Shown here piece after piece: positions 24,740 through 33,326 of a stretch of 64,000 nucleotides of DNA. The notes under the pieces were generated by a model, which did not search any database, was not told the origin of the DNA, and worked only from the letters and a program-made list of their open reading frames with translations. How positions within the stretch are numbered: position 1 is the stretch's first letter; every line of letters starts with the position of its first letter. This stretch comes from Anaerolineales bacterium (GTDB taxonomy: Bacteria; Chloroflexota; Anaerolineae; Anaerolineales; UBA11579), in NCBI GenBank assembly GCA_019637805.1, contig JAHBVB010000002.1:823981-887980 (forward strand). Reading direction: 5' to 3'. The position numbers and the translations under genes are program-made.

Positions 24740-26155
24740 GTGCGAAATTATCGAAAAAAACGCATCACGCATTGGAATGCTGTTTTCTCCAAAAGTGGCT
24801 TACCGAAAAGTGCTCGCCACTATCACAAATTGCTAGAGCAATACTATAGTTTCCAAATTCCCACAGGAATGCGTGTCTTGGAATTGGGCTGCGGCAATGG
24901 CTCTTTGCTCGCTTCAGTGAAGCCAGAATTCGGTGTGGGCGTGGACTTTTCCAGGCAGGCTTTGATACAGGCAAAGCAGTTGCATCCCCAACTGTCCTTT
25001 ATCGAAGCCGATGTTTGTGAATTGCCGTTGTCTGGAAGCTTCGATGTGATCATCCTCTCCGACTTAGTGAATGACCTTTGGGACGTACAAACCGTCTTGG
25101 AGTTGATTACAAGATGCAGCCACAGCCGCACCCGCGTTATTCTCAACCTGCATAGTCACCTATGGCAAGTATTGCTTGCCTGGGCAGAGCGGCTAGGTCT
25201 GAAACGACCTACCTTAGCCCAGAATTGGTTCACGCTAGATGATTTGCATACTTTGTTGAAGCTTACCAACTGCGACCTGATTAAACACGAGACAGAAATC
25301 CTGCTGCCAGCGCATATTCCCGTATTGTCCTGGTTTGCCAATAAGTACCTGGCGCGCATCTGGCCATTCTCGGCGCTCTGCCTGACCAATATGCTTGTGA
25401 TTCGTCCCCTTAAAGCCAAGCTTGAAAAGCGCAGCCAACAGCCTAGTGTGTCAATTATCATTCCAGCCAGAAATGAAGAAGGCAATATTGGCCGCTTATT
25501 TTCCGAATTGCCTAAATTGGGTAGAGCAATGGAACTGGTCTTCATCGAGGGTCATTCCAAAGACAAGACGTACGAGGCGATCGAAGAGGCCATTCAACAG
25601 CATCCAGAACAAAAAGCTCAGTTGCTTAAACAGACTGGGGTCGGCAAAGCCAATGCCGTTTGGCAGGGCTTTGCCGCAGCCAAAAATGATGTGCTCATTA
25701 TCTTTGATTCTGACTTGTCGGTTTCCCCTCCTGATCTTTTGCGTTTTTATGAAGCAGTTTCAAATAACAAAGGCGAATTCATTAATGGCTCGCGCTTGGT
25801 CTACCCAATGGAAGACCGCGCCATGCAATTCATTAACCTGATTGGCAATCGTTTGTTCGGAAAAATCTTCTCTTGGTTAATTTCCCAACCAGTTAAGGAC
25901 ACCCTTTGTGGAACAAAAGTTATCTGGCGGGAAGATTTTGCCCTATTGCGCCAAGTATGGCCAGAGAACAGCAGAGATCCCTTTGGCGACTTCGATTTGC
26001 TGATTGGTTCAGCTAAGCTCAACCTCAAGATTATTGATGTGCCCATCCGCTATCGTGAACGCACCTATGGCAGCACCAACATCAACCGTTGGAGCCACGG
26101 GTTGATGCTGATAAGAATGCTCTCTTGGGCGGCCAGCAGCCTGAAGTTCCGTTGA
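24740..26155 (+). CDS. Methyltransferase-glycosyltransferase (GT2) fusion protein
   Basis: 471 aa from GTG 24740; the frame is open to 24602 but that part lies in the UbiA gene and its terminator. Residues 1-220 form a class I methyltransferase (motif I VLELGCGNGSLLASV, then GVDFSRQALIQAKQLHP). Residues from about 234 form a family 2 glycosyltransferase close to dolichyl-phosphate mannosyltransferases (SVSIIIPARNEEGNIGRLF, VFIEGHSKDKT, and FDSDLSVSPPDLL with the DxD-type acid). The domain pair suggests decoration of a lipid-linked or surface glycan. Base composition is clearly AT-richer than in the neighbours, a sign of transfer. Two further methyltransferase genes follow in line. Confidence 0.82.
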   Translation: MRNYRKKRITHWNAVFSKSGLPKSARHYHKLLEQYYSFQIPTGMRVLELGCGNGSLLASVKPEFGVGVDFSRQALIQAKQLHPQLSFIEADVCELPLSGSFDVIILSDLVNDLWDVQTVLELITRCSHSRTRVILNLHSHLWQVLLAWAERLGLKRPTLAQNWFTLDDLHTLLKLTNCDLIKHETEILLPAHIPVLSWFANKYLARIWPFSALCLTNMLVIRPLKAKLEKRSQQPSVSIIIPARNEEGNIGRLFSELPKLGRAMELVFIEGHSKDKTYEAIEEAIQQHPEQKAQLLKQTGVGKANAVWQGFAAAKNDVLIIFDSDLSVSPPDLLRFYEAVSNNKGEFINGSRLVYPMEDRAMQFINLIGNRLFGKIFSWLISQPVKDTLCGTKVIWREDFALLRQVWPENSRDPFGDFDLLIGSAKLNLKIIDVPIRYRERTYGSTNINRWSHGLMLIRMLSWAASSLKFR

Positions 26156-26162
26156 GATAGCC

Positions 26163-26939
26163 ATGCTTCGCAACATACTTTCACACCCGCTAACACGCGA
26201 CTTGGACCTCGACTCGCCAGAAACCACCGAACTTCGACGTCAAATAATCCAGTCCAAGCCTTTCCTCAAAAAGATCTACGAAGAATGGTATGACATGCTG
26301 ATTAGTCGCTTTCCCGGTGGGAATCTGAAGCGAGTATTTGAGATCGGCTCCGGGGCAGGCTTCCTCGGCCAAGTGGCACCAGACGTTATCAGCAGCGATC
26401 TTCTACACATCGCAGGCGTAGACCTGGTGATGGATGCCCAGTGCATCCCGGCAGCTGACGAAGGGCTGCATGGTCTGCTGATGGTCAATGTGCTTCACCA
26501 TATCCCAGACATACGCGGTCTATTCCGCGAAGCCAGCCGCAGTCTTGAAGTAGGCGGCATGATTGTGATGATCGAACCATGGCTCACAACCTGGTCTCGC
26601 ATGGTTTACACAAAACTGCACCACGAACCATTAGACGACCAAGCCGCCGAATGGAAGATACAAGGTGAGGGTCCGTTGTCTGGTGCGAATAGCGCTCTGC
26701 CTTGGATCGTCTTTCACCGGGACCTGGCCCGCTTCCAGCAGGATTTTCCCGAATGGGAAATCAGGGAAGTACGCCCTTTTATGCCGTTGCGCTACCTGCT
26801 CTCAGGAGGCATTTCATTGCGCAATCTAATGCCGGGATTCAGCTTCGGCTTCTGGCGTTTGATGGAAACCTTGCTCACCCCACTCAACCATCACATTTCT
26901 ATGTTTGCGATTATTACCCTCCAAAAGAGATCTATTTAA
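26163..26939 (+). CDS. Class I SAM-dependent methyltransferase
   Basis: 258 aa. Motif I is VFEIGSGAGFLGQVAPDVI. It is followed by GVDLVMDAQCIP and VNVLHHIPDIRGLFREASR, then a motif with IVMIEPWLTTWSR. It begins 7 nt after the fusion gene and shares one base of its stop with the next gene (TAATG). It probably belongs to the same surface-polysaccharide or natural-product pathway. The methyl acceptor cannot be predicted. Confidence 0.82.
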   Translation: MLRNILSHPLTRDLDLDSPETTELRRQIIQSKPFLKKIYEEWYDMLISRFPGGNLKRVFEIGSGAGFLGQVAPDVISSDLLHIAGVDLVMDAQCIPAADEGLHGLLMVNVLHHIPDIRGLFREASRSLEVGGMIVMIEPWLTTWSRMVYTKLHHEPLDDQAAEWKIQGEGPLSGANSALPWIVFHRDLARFQQDFPEWEIREVRPFMPLRYLLSGGISLRNLMPGFSFGFWRLMETLLTPLNHHISMFAIITLQKRSI

Positions 26940-27676
26940 TGAGTAAAACCATCAATCAAGATCGCGTGGCAAACGAAATTGCCCACGGCAAATTCCTCGC
27001 TCAAGGCTCTACCGAAGCCATCTGGGGTTGGGACTCTGCGGCGGGCAAACACCGAGCAGTAAAGCGTGCTGCCAAAATAATCGCCGCAGCCCAGCTGGCC
27101 CCCGGTAAGCACGCCCTGGAAATTGGCTGTGGCACGGGTATGTTCACACGTATGTTTGCCGACAGCGGGGCCAGGATCACCGCCAATGATGTCTCCCCAG
27201 ACCTAATCGAAATTGCTCAAAAGAACAATCCGGAGGTCAATTTCATCTGGATGCCGTTTGAGGAGCTGCCCAGTACTGCCCAATACAATGCCATCATCGG
27301 CTCTTCAGTACTGCATCACCTGGACCTGGATGCGGCTCTCCAAAAAAGTATCGAATTGCTGCGGCCAGGTGGGTGCCTGGCTTTTGCAGAGCCCAATATG
27401 CTAAACCCGCAAGTATTCGCTGAACGCACCTTTCTTCGTAATGCGCTGGACTATGTATCGCCAGACGAAACTGCTTTCGTTCGTTGGCACCTGGCAAAGA
27501 AACTGAAGCAACTAGGCTTTATCAACATTCACCTCACGCCCTTCGACTGGCTTCATCCAGCCATTCCCGCCACATGGATCAATACGATAGAAAGCGTTGG
27601 GCGAGTACTCGAGGCACTGCCCGCAGTACGAGAATTCTCGGGCTCATTGCTTATTTCTTGCCAAAAACCCGAGTAA
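26939..27676 (+). CDS. Class I SAM-dependent methyltransferase (UbiE/BioC-like)
   Basis: 245 aa from ATG 26939, chosen because it overlaps the preceding stop as TAATG; the longer frame back to 26702 is a shadow. Motif I is ALEIGCGTGMFTRMFADSG, motif II ITANDVSPDLIEIAQKN, and the acceptor-side motif is SSVLHHLDLDAALQKSIELL. An N-terminal segment (EAIWGWDSAAGKHRAVKRA) resembles that of methyltransferases of polysaccharide gene clusters. It is the last member of the three-gene AT-rich set. Confidence 0.82.
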   Translation: MSKTINQDRVANEIAHGKFLAQGSTEAIWGWDSAAGKHRAVKRAAKIIAAAQLAPGKHALEIGCGTGMFTRMFADSGARITANDVSPDLIEIAQKNNPEVNFIWMPFEELPSTAQYNAIIGSSVLHHLDLDAALQKSIELLRPGGCLAFAEPNMLNPQVFAERTFLRNALDYVSPDETAFVRWHLAKKLKQLGFINIHLTPFDWLHPAIPATWINTIESVGRVLEALPAVREFSGSLLISCQKPE

Positions 27677-27679
27677 ACT
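27674..27679 (+). promoter_or_regulatory. -10 element TAAACT, possible leaderless DUF1684 start
   Basis: TAAACT is followed by 6 nt and ATG 27686. The hexamer includes the TAA stop of the upstream gene, so it could be fortuitous. Confidence 0.3.
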
Positions 27680-27685
27680 CGAGGC

Positions 27686-28198
27686 ATGCCAACGCCTCTG
27701 GAAATCTTCCGCCAAGGCAAAGATGAGTTCTTTGCCAACCACACCAACAGCCCTCTGACCCCGGAACAGCGGGAACGCTTTTCGGGTCTCAGCTACTTTC
27801 CCGAGAATTCAGCTTTGCAGCTTGAAATAGACGTAACGCCCTTTGAAGAACAAGAACTAGTGCAGCTCCCCACGTCCACCGGGGATTTAAAGACCTACAC
27901 CCGTTATGGGCGCTTCAGCTTTACCGTGAACGGTGAACAAGCAGAACTAACCCTGTTCCATGCGCCTTATGGCTTCTTCTTGCTCTTCGTAGACTCACTG
28001 GCCGGCAGCGAGACCTACGGTGCCGGCCGCTACCTGGAACCCGAGCAATTGCCCGATGGCAAGTTCTTGATCGACTTCAACCTGGCCTACAACCCCTACT
28101 GTGCCTACAACGACGCCTGGAATTGCCCCATCCCCCCGGCAGAAAATCGGCTGAAGGTACCCATCCGCGCGGGCGAGAAGAACTTCGATGACCACTAA
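27686..28198 (+). CDS. DUF1684 protein
   Basis: 170 aa. The family signature is clear: TYGAGRYLEPEQ, DFNLAYNPYCAYND, and CPIPPAENRLKVPIRAGEKN. It has the beta-rich fold of DUF1684 proteins, with a conserved Asn/Tyr/Cys/Pro core around the AYNPYCAY motif. No enzyme activity is established for the family. There is no signal peptide, so it appears cytoplasmic. The last 11 nt overlap the next gene. Confidence 0.85.
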   Translation: MPTPLEIFRQGKDEFFANHTNSPLTPEQRERFSGLSYFPENSALQLEIDVTPFEEQELVQLPTSTGDLKTYTRYGRFSFTVNGEQAELTLFHAPYGFFLLFVDSLAGSETYGAGRYLEPEQLPDGKFLIDFNLAYNPYCAYNDAWNCPIPPAENRLKVPIRAGEKNFDDH

Positions 28199-29378
28199 AT
28201 CCACAAACATCCTGATCGTTGGCGGCGGCACATACGGCATTAACACGGCCATCGAGCTGCAAGGACGCGGCTACGCGGTCACGCTGCTGGAACCCGGCCC
28301 GATCCCTCACCCGGATGCGGCATCGACCGACATCAGCAAGGTCATCCGGCTGGACTACGGCAAAGATGAACTCTACCTGCACATGATGGCAGAAGCCCTG
28401 CCTCTCTGGCGGCAGTGGAATGAAGAATTGGGCGAAACCATCTACCACGAGACCGGCGTGCTCTACTTCACGCTGGATGGCATGCAGGCGAATGACTTCG
28501 AGTACGAGAGCTACCTGCTGCTGCAAAAACACGGCCACCCCGCGGAGCGCCTGAACTCGGCGGAAATTCGCAAACGCTACCCAGCCTGGAACGCCGACCT
28601 GTACCCCGATGGTTACTTCAATCCGCAAGGCGGCTGGGCCGCCAGCGGCCGCGTGGTCACGCTGCTGGCCGAGCGTGCCCTGCAGGCTGGGGTGCATATC
28701 GTGCAAAACGTGGGCTTCAAACAACTGTTGGAGACCAGCGACCGGGTAACCGGTATGCTGGCGACAGACAATAAGCAATATCATGCAGATCAGGTCATCT
28801 TTTGCACAGGCTCTTGGACTCCGGTGCTGCTGCCCTACCTGGCAGACGTAATGTGGCCCACCGCCCAGGCCGTCTTCCATTTCAAAGCCGGTCAGCTCTC
28901 CCTCTACCAGCCGCCGCAATTCCCGGTTTGGACGGCGGATGTGGGCAAAACGGGTTGGTACGGTTTTCCCGCTCAAAACGATGGCACTTTAAAAATTGCC
29001 AACCACGGCGTGGGCTGGCAGCAGGATCCGCGTTTGCCGCGCCAGGTCCCGGCCGAAGCCGAAGAGCGCTTTCGCGCCTTCCTGGCCGAATCGCTGCCAG
29101 GCATGGCAAAGGCGCCCAAGATCTTTGAGCGCCTTTGCTTCTACTGCGATACTTTCGACGGTGACTTTTGGATTGACCACGACCCGCAACGCCCCGGATT
29201 GCTCGTCAGCGCCGGTGGCAGCGGACACGCCTTCAAGTTCACGCCACTGCTCGGCCGGGTCACCGCAGATGTGGTGGAAGGCAAGCCCAATCCCTACGCC
29301 ACGCGCTTCGCTTGGCGGGAGCGCGGCGATCTAAAGGCTGAGGAAGCGCGAGCCGCCGGCGAAGGCGTACGCAAATAG
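28188..29378 (+). CDS. FAD-dependent oxidoreductase, DAO/sarcosine-oxidase type
   Basis: 396 aa. The N-terminal dinucleotide fold is NILIVGGGTYGINTAIELQG with the ribose-binding acid in LLEPG. A substrate domain follows, and the C-terminal FAD motif is GLLVSAGGSGHAFKFTPLLG, typical of monomeric sarcosine oxidase and related amine oxidases; the Cys that carries covalent FAD in sarcosine oxidases is not evident. It would oxidise a secondary or primary amine. It overlaps the DUF1684 gene by 11 nt and meets the convergent membrane-protein gene after 2 nt. Confidence 0.87.
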   Translation: MTTKSTNILIVGGGTYGINTAIELQGRGYAVTLLEPGPIPHPDAASTDISKVIRLDYGKDELYLHMMAEALPLWRQWNEELGETIYHETGVLYFTLDGMQANDFEYESYLLLQKHGHPAERLNSAEIRKRYPAWNADLYPDGYFNPQGGWAASGRVVTLLAERALQAGVHIVQNVGFKQLLETSDRVTGMLATDNKQYHADQVIFCTGSWTPVLLPYLADVMWPTAQAVFHFKAGQLSLYQPPQFPVWTADVGKTGWYGFPAQNDGTLKIANHGVGWQQDPRLPRQVPAEAEERFRAFLAESLPGMAKAPKIFERLCFYCDTFDGDFWIDHDPQRPGLLVSAGGSGHAFKFTPLLGRVTADVVEGKPNPYATRFAWRERGDLKAEEARAAGEGVRK

Positions 29379-29380
29379 GC

Positions 29381-29989
29381 CTACCAAAAGAAAAACAAGA
29401 AGATCACTGCGGCCAGCAAAACAATCCAAAGCACAGCAAGCAACCAAAACAAGATCGTCAATGGCTTTCCGGCTTGGCTTAGATCAAGCGCGCCGATCTT
29501 AAGCTCGTCACCCAAGGGGCTATCAGCCTGGTCAAGCTTCTCTAGTTGGTTCAAGCTGTGAATAGCGCGGAATAGGATAAATAATGGGATGGCATGGATG
29601 ATCAACCCCAGATAATCCTCCAGCCAAAAGGCAATGCCAGCATCCATCAGATAGATTACCGCCACAGCCAAATAGATCCACTTGTTTCTGCGCCCCAGCA
29701 AGGCGCCCAGCATCAGCACCAGGAAGGTGACCACGTAAATGGCGACCGCCAGGCCGGAGAACAGCAGTTTGAACTCGTCCATGACTTCGGGAAGCATGGC
29801 GATCAATACATCCGCGAATTGGGTGAAGCTCAAACCAAAGGCCGCGATCACCGTCGAGCCAAAATAGGTGAGCACCGAGTTCAGCAGCGAGAATGCACCC
29901 AGGAATATTAGCCAGGAAGCTGCCGATTGCACCCGGTTAAGGTGACCTTGCTGCTGTTGAATTTGCATGCTTTGTTCATCGAGACTCAT
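29381..29989 (-). CDS. Small integral membrane protein of unknown function
   Basis: 202 aa with four evident membrane segments: ASWLIFLGAFSLLNSVLTYFG, an Ala/Val/Leu-rich helix near residue 85, KWIYLAVAVIYLMDAGIAFW, and the C-terminal ILFWLLAVLWIVLLAAVIFL. A Gln-rich cytoplasmic N-terminus and a charged loop separate the last two. ATG 29989 has TAGGAG 7 nt upstream. The terminator of the SPFH gene stands directly before it, so it probably depends on read-through or on a promoter I cannot see. Confidence 0.72.
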   Translation of the reverse strand: MSLDEQSMQIQQQQGHLNRVQSAASWLIFLGAFSLLNSVLTYFGSTVIAAFGLSFTQFADVLIAMLPEVMDEFKLLFSGLAVAIYVVTFLVLMLGALLGRRNKWIYLAVAVIYLMDAGIAFWLEDYLGLIIHAIPLFILFRAIHSLNQLEKLDQADSPLGDELKIGALDLSQAGKPLTILFWLLAVLWIVLLAAVIFLFFFW

Positions 29990-30002
29990 AACGCTCTCCT
30001 AC

Positions 30003-30038
30003 AAAAAAGGCCGCGGCAACCGGGTTGCCGCGGCCTTT
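30003..30038 (-). terminator. Intrinsic terminator after the SPFH gene
   Basis: A 15-bp perfect stem (30006-30020 with 30024-30038), 3-nt loop, then TTTTTT on the minus strand. Confidence 0.95.
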
Positions 30039-30054
30039 GAAACTCAACTGTCAG

Positions 30055-31086
30055 TTACTCATCACCACCGAGGAAGGCCTCCAGGTTGGCTTTGGTAATC
30101 CGGTAAGTGCCACCCACCTTTTTGGCCTTAAGATCTTTGCTTTCGATGGCAGCCAGCACATCCTTCTCAGCCACCTTGAGGAAGCCAGCCACTTCAGCGG
30201 TGGTCATCACATCCGGCATGGCGGCCGCGGCCGGGCTGCTCATGGCGCCTTTGAGCGCCTCGCCCATCACTTGGCCAATGCCCACGCCGGCACCGATACC
30301 GGCCGTCAGGCCGGCGCCGCCGCTGGGATTGTTGGCAGCATCGCGCATCGCGTCGGCCGCCTGCAGTTGCGTATAGGTGGCCGTGTCCAGCAAGCCCATA
30401 TCGCGCAGGTCCTCCGCCGTGGTGCGTGCCGGAGTCAAGTTGGCGATCACGAAGCTCTTCAGCACCAAACCACGCGCCTCAAAGTCCGAGGCGGTCTTGG
30501 CACGCACGCCGGCGCTGATTTCTTCCTGGTTGCCGATGATGTCCTGCACCGTGCTGTACTTGCCCTTCATCTCACCCAGCAGGTCAGAGAAGGAGCGCAG
30601 CAAGCGAGAGCGCAGGTCATTTTCGATCTCGGCGGTGTCATACTTACCCTGGGTGCCTACCACCTGGGTCACAAACTGCTGAGGGTCTTCCACCTGATAG
30701 GCATAGGTGCCAAAACCCTGCAGCAACAGCCAACCCAGGCCAATTCCGGGGGTCTGCATCACGATCGGCTGCGGGGTACCCCACTTGCGGTCCAAAAACT
30801 CCCGCATGGAGACAAAATACACCTCAGCCGTGAAGGGGCTACGACCATCAAAAAGCGTACCCAGCAGGTTGACCAGCAGCGGCACGTTGCCCGTAGCGAT
30901 CGTGTGGCGGCCGGGACCAAACACATCCAGCGCTTTGCCATCGCGAAAGAACAGGGCATTCTGGGATTCACGCACGATCACTTGCGAGCCAATACGGAAG
31001 TCACCCGCACCGCTCTCTGGGAAGCGATGTACGATCTCTTCCTTCATCTCATTGGGGTATTCAATTACGTCAAAAATACGAGCCAT
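30055..31086 (-). CDS. SPFH-domain protein with a C-terminal excisionase-like HTH domain
   Basis: 343 aa. Residues 20-240 match the YdjI-type SPFH (virion core-like) family: IRESQNALFFRDGK, DVFGPGRHTIATGNVPLL, and the later GVRAKTASDFEARGLVLKSF. Residues 240-290 are Gly/Ala/Met-rich. Residues 292-343 look like an HTH_17/MerR-type domain (MTTAEVAGFLKVAEKDVLAA, then KKVGGTYRITKANLEAFL). Related proteins usually end in a zinc ribbon, GYF or SHOCT-like module. SPFH proteins of this group form rings or shells and respond to membrane stress. It is co-transcribed with the 219-aa gene just upstream (25 nt). See findings. Confidence 0.85.
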   Translation of the reverse strand: MARIFDVIEYPNEMKEEIVHRFPESGAGDFRIGSQVIVRESQNALFFRDGKALDVFGPGRHTIATGNVPLLVNLLGTLFDGRSPFTAEVYFVSMREFLDRKWGTPQPIVMQTPGIGLGWLLLQGFGTYAYQVEDPQQFVTQVVGTQGKYDTAEIENDLRSRLLRSFSDLLGEMKGKYSTVQDIIGNQEEISAGVRAKTASDFEARGLVLKSFVIANLTPARTTAEDLRDMGLLDTATYTQLQAADAMRDAANNPSGGAGLTAGIGAGVGIGQVMGEALKGAMSSPAAAAMPDVMTTAEVAGFLKVAEKDVLAAIESKDLKAKKVGGTYRITKANLEAFLGGDE

Positions 31087-31111
31087 TTCTCCTCCAACAG
31101 AATGTCAACAA

Positions 31112-31771
31112 TTATTCAGCCGCTGCTGAGTCGTCTGCATCTGCCTCGGCATCCATCACCGAGCCCACAGATGTCGGTGCATCATCCGCGGCAGGGACTT
31201 CAGCCTCGGCCGCGGGCGCAGCTTCAGCCGCATCGCCCTCACCCGTGGCAATGCTCGCCTCTTCGGTGATCACTGCGCGGCGGCCCTCGAAAGTGGCCAC
31301 CAGATCACGGCTCAGATCGATCAAGGCCCGCACCGGCGCAGCCAGCTCGTCGCCACCCACCGCCGCGCGCACAGCCTCCACAGCAGCGCTGATCTCATCA
31401 GCCCGGGAAACCAGCGCCAGGTCGAATTCATACAAGCGCTGCAATTCGGGCGATTTGATCTTGATCGCATCGAAGAAGCCGGTGTTGCCATAGCTAGCCG
31501 TGCGCACTTTGTCGATGAACGTGCGCAGCTTGGTGGCAGCCTCTTCTATGTCATCAATCAGGTCAAAAGCGCCGTTATTGGCCAGGTCCTTTTGCACGTT
31601 GGTGACCTGCTTCCAGATCTGCTCGTAGCTGTCTGCAATCGACTCGCGCAGGATCTTGTCAGCCGCACGCCGATTTTCGCGCTCAACATATCCACTAAAG
31701 CCGGGAATCTTTCCCGCCAAACGGCGAAAAATATCCTGATCGGCGTTTACTTGATCGTATAAATCTGCCAT
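31112..31771 (-). CDS. Helical protein paired with the SPFH gene, acidic Ala-rich tail
   Basis: 219 aa from ATG 31771, which has GAGGAG 5-6 nt upstream; the frame is open to 31954 but that part crosses the divergent promoter region. Residues 1-160 are predicted coiled helices (NADQDIFRRLAGKIPGFSGY, ENRRAADKILRESIAD, YEQIWKQVTNVQKDLANN). The last 60 residues are an Ala/Glu/Asp tail without hydrophobic content, probably disordered. There is no membrane segment. It may be an adaptor for the SPFH protein. I do not recognise an enzymatic motif. Confidence 0.72.
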   Translation of the reverse strand: MADLYDQVNADQDIFRRLAGKIPGFSGYVERENRRAADKILRESIADSYEQIWKQVTNVQKDLANNGAFDLIDDIEEAATKLRTFIDKVRTASYGNTGFFDAIKIKSPELQRLYEFDLALVSRADEISAAVEAVRAAVGGDELAAPVRALIDLSRDLVATFEGRRAVITEEASIATGEGDAAEAAPAAEAEVPAADDAPTSVGSVMDAEADADDSAAAE

Positions 31772-31810
31772 TTTTATCTCCTCAACTTGGGCGCATCCGC
31801 ACCTGGAATC

Positions 31811-31819
31811 ATTATACAT
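31811..31819 (-). promoter_or_regulatory. Extended -10 promoter of the SPFH operon
   Basis: TGTATAAT on the minus strand, ending about 40 nt before ATG 31771; weak -35. Confidence 0.55.
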
Positions 31820-31864
31820 GAAGACGATATGCATATTGTTAGCGCCCCTGAATACCTCCGGATG

Positions 31865-31870
31865 GTAAAA
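31865..31870 (+). promoter_or_regulatory. -10 candidate TAAAAT of the aldolase gene
   Basis: Preceded by TGG, giving TGGTAAAAT, about 35 nt before ATG 31905, which has its own GAGG site. Divergent to the SPFH promoter about 50 bp away. Confidence 0.4.
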
Positions 31871-31904
31871 TGCCAACAACTTCTCCCCGTTTCTGAGGAT
31901 GCAT

Positions 31905-33326
31905 ATGAATAACGAAGCTTTGAATAAAGTGTTCCACGCCCTGGGCAACAGCATTGACTATAGCGACGGCAAAGTCACCATCAAAGATGAGGCCACCGTT
32001 CGCAGTCAGATCGGCAGCCTGGTGGAACTGTCTGCCCTGGGCAGCAAGGCTGAGCAATCCTGGGCGCGTTACATTGTGCGCTTGCTGGCTGTAGAGCTTG
32101 GCGCCTTCCCAGCAAGCATCCATGAACTCTACATCGCCCGCGGCCGCGGGGATGTCCCCCCCACTTTCACCGTGCCGGCTATGAACCTGCGTGCCCTCTC
32201 GCACGACGCGGCCCGTTGCGTATTCCGCGTGGCCAAAGACATCGACGCGGGAGCCTTCATATTCGAGATCGCTCGTTCAGAGATCGGCTACACCGAGCAG
32301 CGCCCTGCGGAATACGCCACCAATATTCTGGCAGCCGCCATCGCTGAGGGCTATCAGGGTCCGGTCTTCATCCAGGGCGACCATTTCCAGATCTCGGCCA
32401 AGCGTTACAAAGAGGACCCCGCCAAGGAAATTGCCGCAGTGGAAGAGCTGACGGTGGAGGCCATGCAAGCCGGTTTTCTAAATATTGATATTGACACCTC
32501 CACCTTGGTAGACATTAATCAGGTCGGCGAACCAGCTCAGCAGCGTTTGAACTCTGAGCTTTCGGCCCATTTCACTCACTTCATCCGCCAGCACGAACCG
32601 GCCGGTGTCACGGTCTCCGTCGGCGGAGAGATCGGCGAAGTGGGCGGCCGCAATTCCAACGAAGCGGAATTGCGCGCCTATGTGGACGGCTTCCAAACCA
32701 AGCTCGACGAATTGGGCAGCGGCCAGGCGGGGCTCAGCAAGATCAGCATCCAGACCGGCACGTCCCACGGTGGCGTGGTGCTGCCCGACGGCAGCGTCGC
32801 CAAGGTGAAAGTGGACTTCGACACGCTGCTGAACCTGAGCCGTGTGGCGCGCAATGAATATGGCTTTGCTGGCGCCGTACAGCACGGCGCTTCGACCCTG
32901 CCCGAGGATGCCTTTGGTAAGTTCGTGGAGGCGGAAGCTTGCGAAGTACACCTGGCCACTAACTTCCAGAACATTCTCTACTCAAGCGTTCCCCAAGCGC
33001 TCTTGGCTGAGGTCTACGCCTACATCGACGAAAAATACGCCGAGGATCGCAAGCCCGAACAGACGGACGAACAGTTCCATTACGAAAACCGCAAGCGCGC
33101 CCTGGGGCCTTTCAAGGCCAAGCTCATGCAGCTTTCTGAGGGCGAAAAAGAAGCCATCTTCCAGGCCTGGGAAGAACAGTTCCGCATGCTTTTCGGGCAT
33201 CTGGCTATCGCCGGTACACGCAAGTATGTGGATGAATTTGTCTCCCGCACCTATCCAGAGGTAACGCGGGCCTTCTATTTCGGCGAAGAAGTCGAACAAG
33301 AAGAAGTCAAGGACCTTGCAGACTAA
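31905..33326 (+). CDS. Class II fructose-bisphosphate aldolase family protein
   Basis: 473 aa from ATG 31905 (GAGG 6 nt upstream; ATG 31899 is too close to it). Zinc and phosphate-site motifs of class II aldolases are visible: FIQGDHFQI, VSVGGEIGEVGG, ISIQTGTSHGGVVLPD and FAGAVQHGASTLP. It is about 150 residues longer than most class II enzymes, from an N-terminal helical extension and a C-terminal helical domain with ENRKRALGPFKAK. Such long forms exist in several phyla. It would cleave fructose-1,6-bisphosphate or a related ketose bisphosphate in glycolysis. The last 11 nt overlap the NUDIX gene. Confidence 0.88.
   Translation: MNNEALNKVFHALGNSIDYSDGKVTIKDEATVRSQIGSLVELSALGSKAEQSWARYIVRLLAVELGAFPASIHELYIARGRGDVPPTFTVPAMNLRALSHDAARCVFRVAKDIDAGAFIFEIARSEIGYTEQRPAEYATNILAAAIAEGYQGPVFIQGDHFQISAKRYKEDPAKEIAAVEELTVEAMQAGFLNIDIDTSTLVDINQVGEPAQQRLNSELSAHFTHFIRQHEPAGVTVSVGGEIGEVGGRNSNEAELRAYVDGFQTKLDELGSGQAGLSKISIQTGTSHGGVVLPDGSVAKVKVDFDTLLNLSRVARNEYGFAGAVQHGASTLPEDAFGKFVEAEACEVHLATNFQNILYSSVPQALLAEVYAYIDEKYAEDRKPEQTDEQFHYENRKRALGPFKAKLMQLSEGEKEAIFQAWEEQFRMLFGHLAIAGTRKYVDEFVSRTYPEVTRAFYFGEEVEQEEVKDLAD

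Noticed and set aside
30025-31269. 414-codon plus-strand frame opposite the SPFH gene
   Set aside because: Runs across the terminator and two minus-strand genes; composition is that of a shadow.
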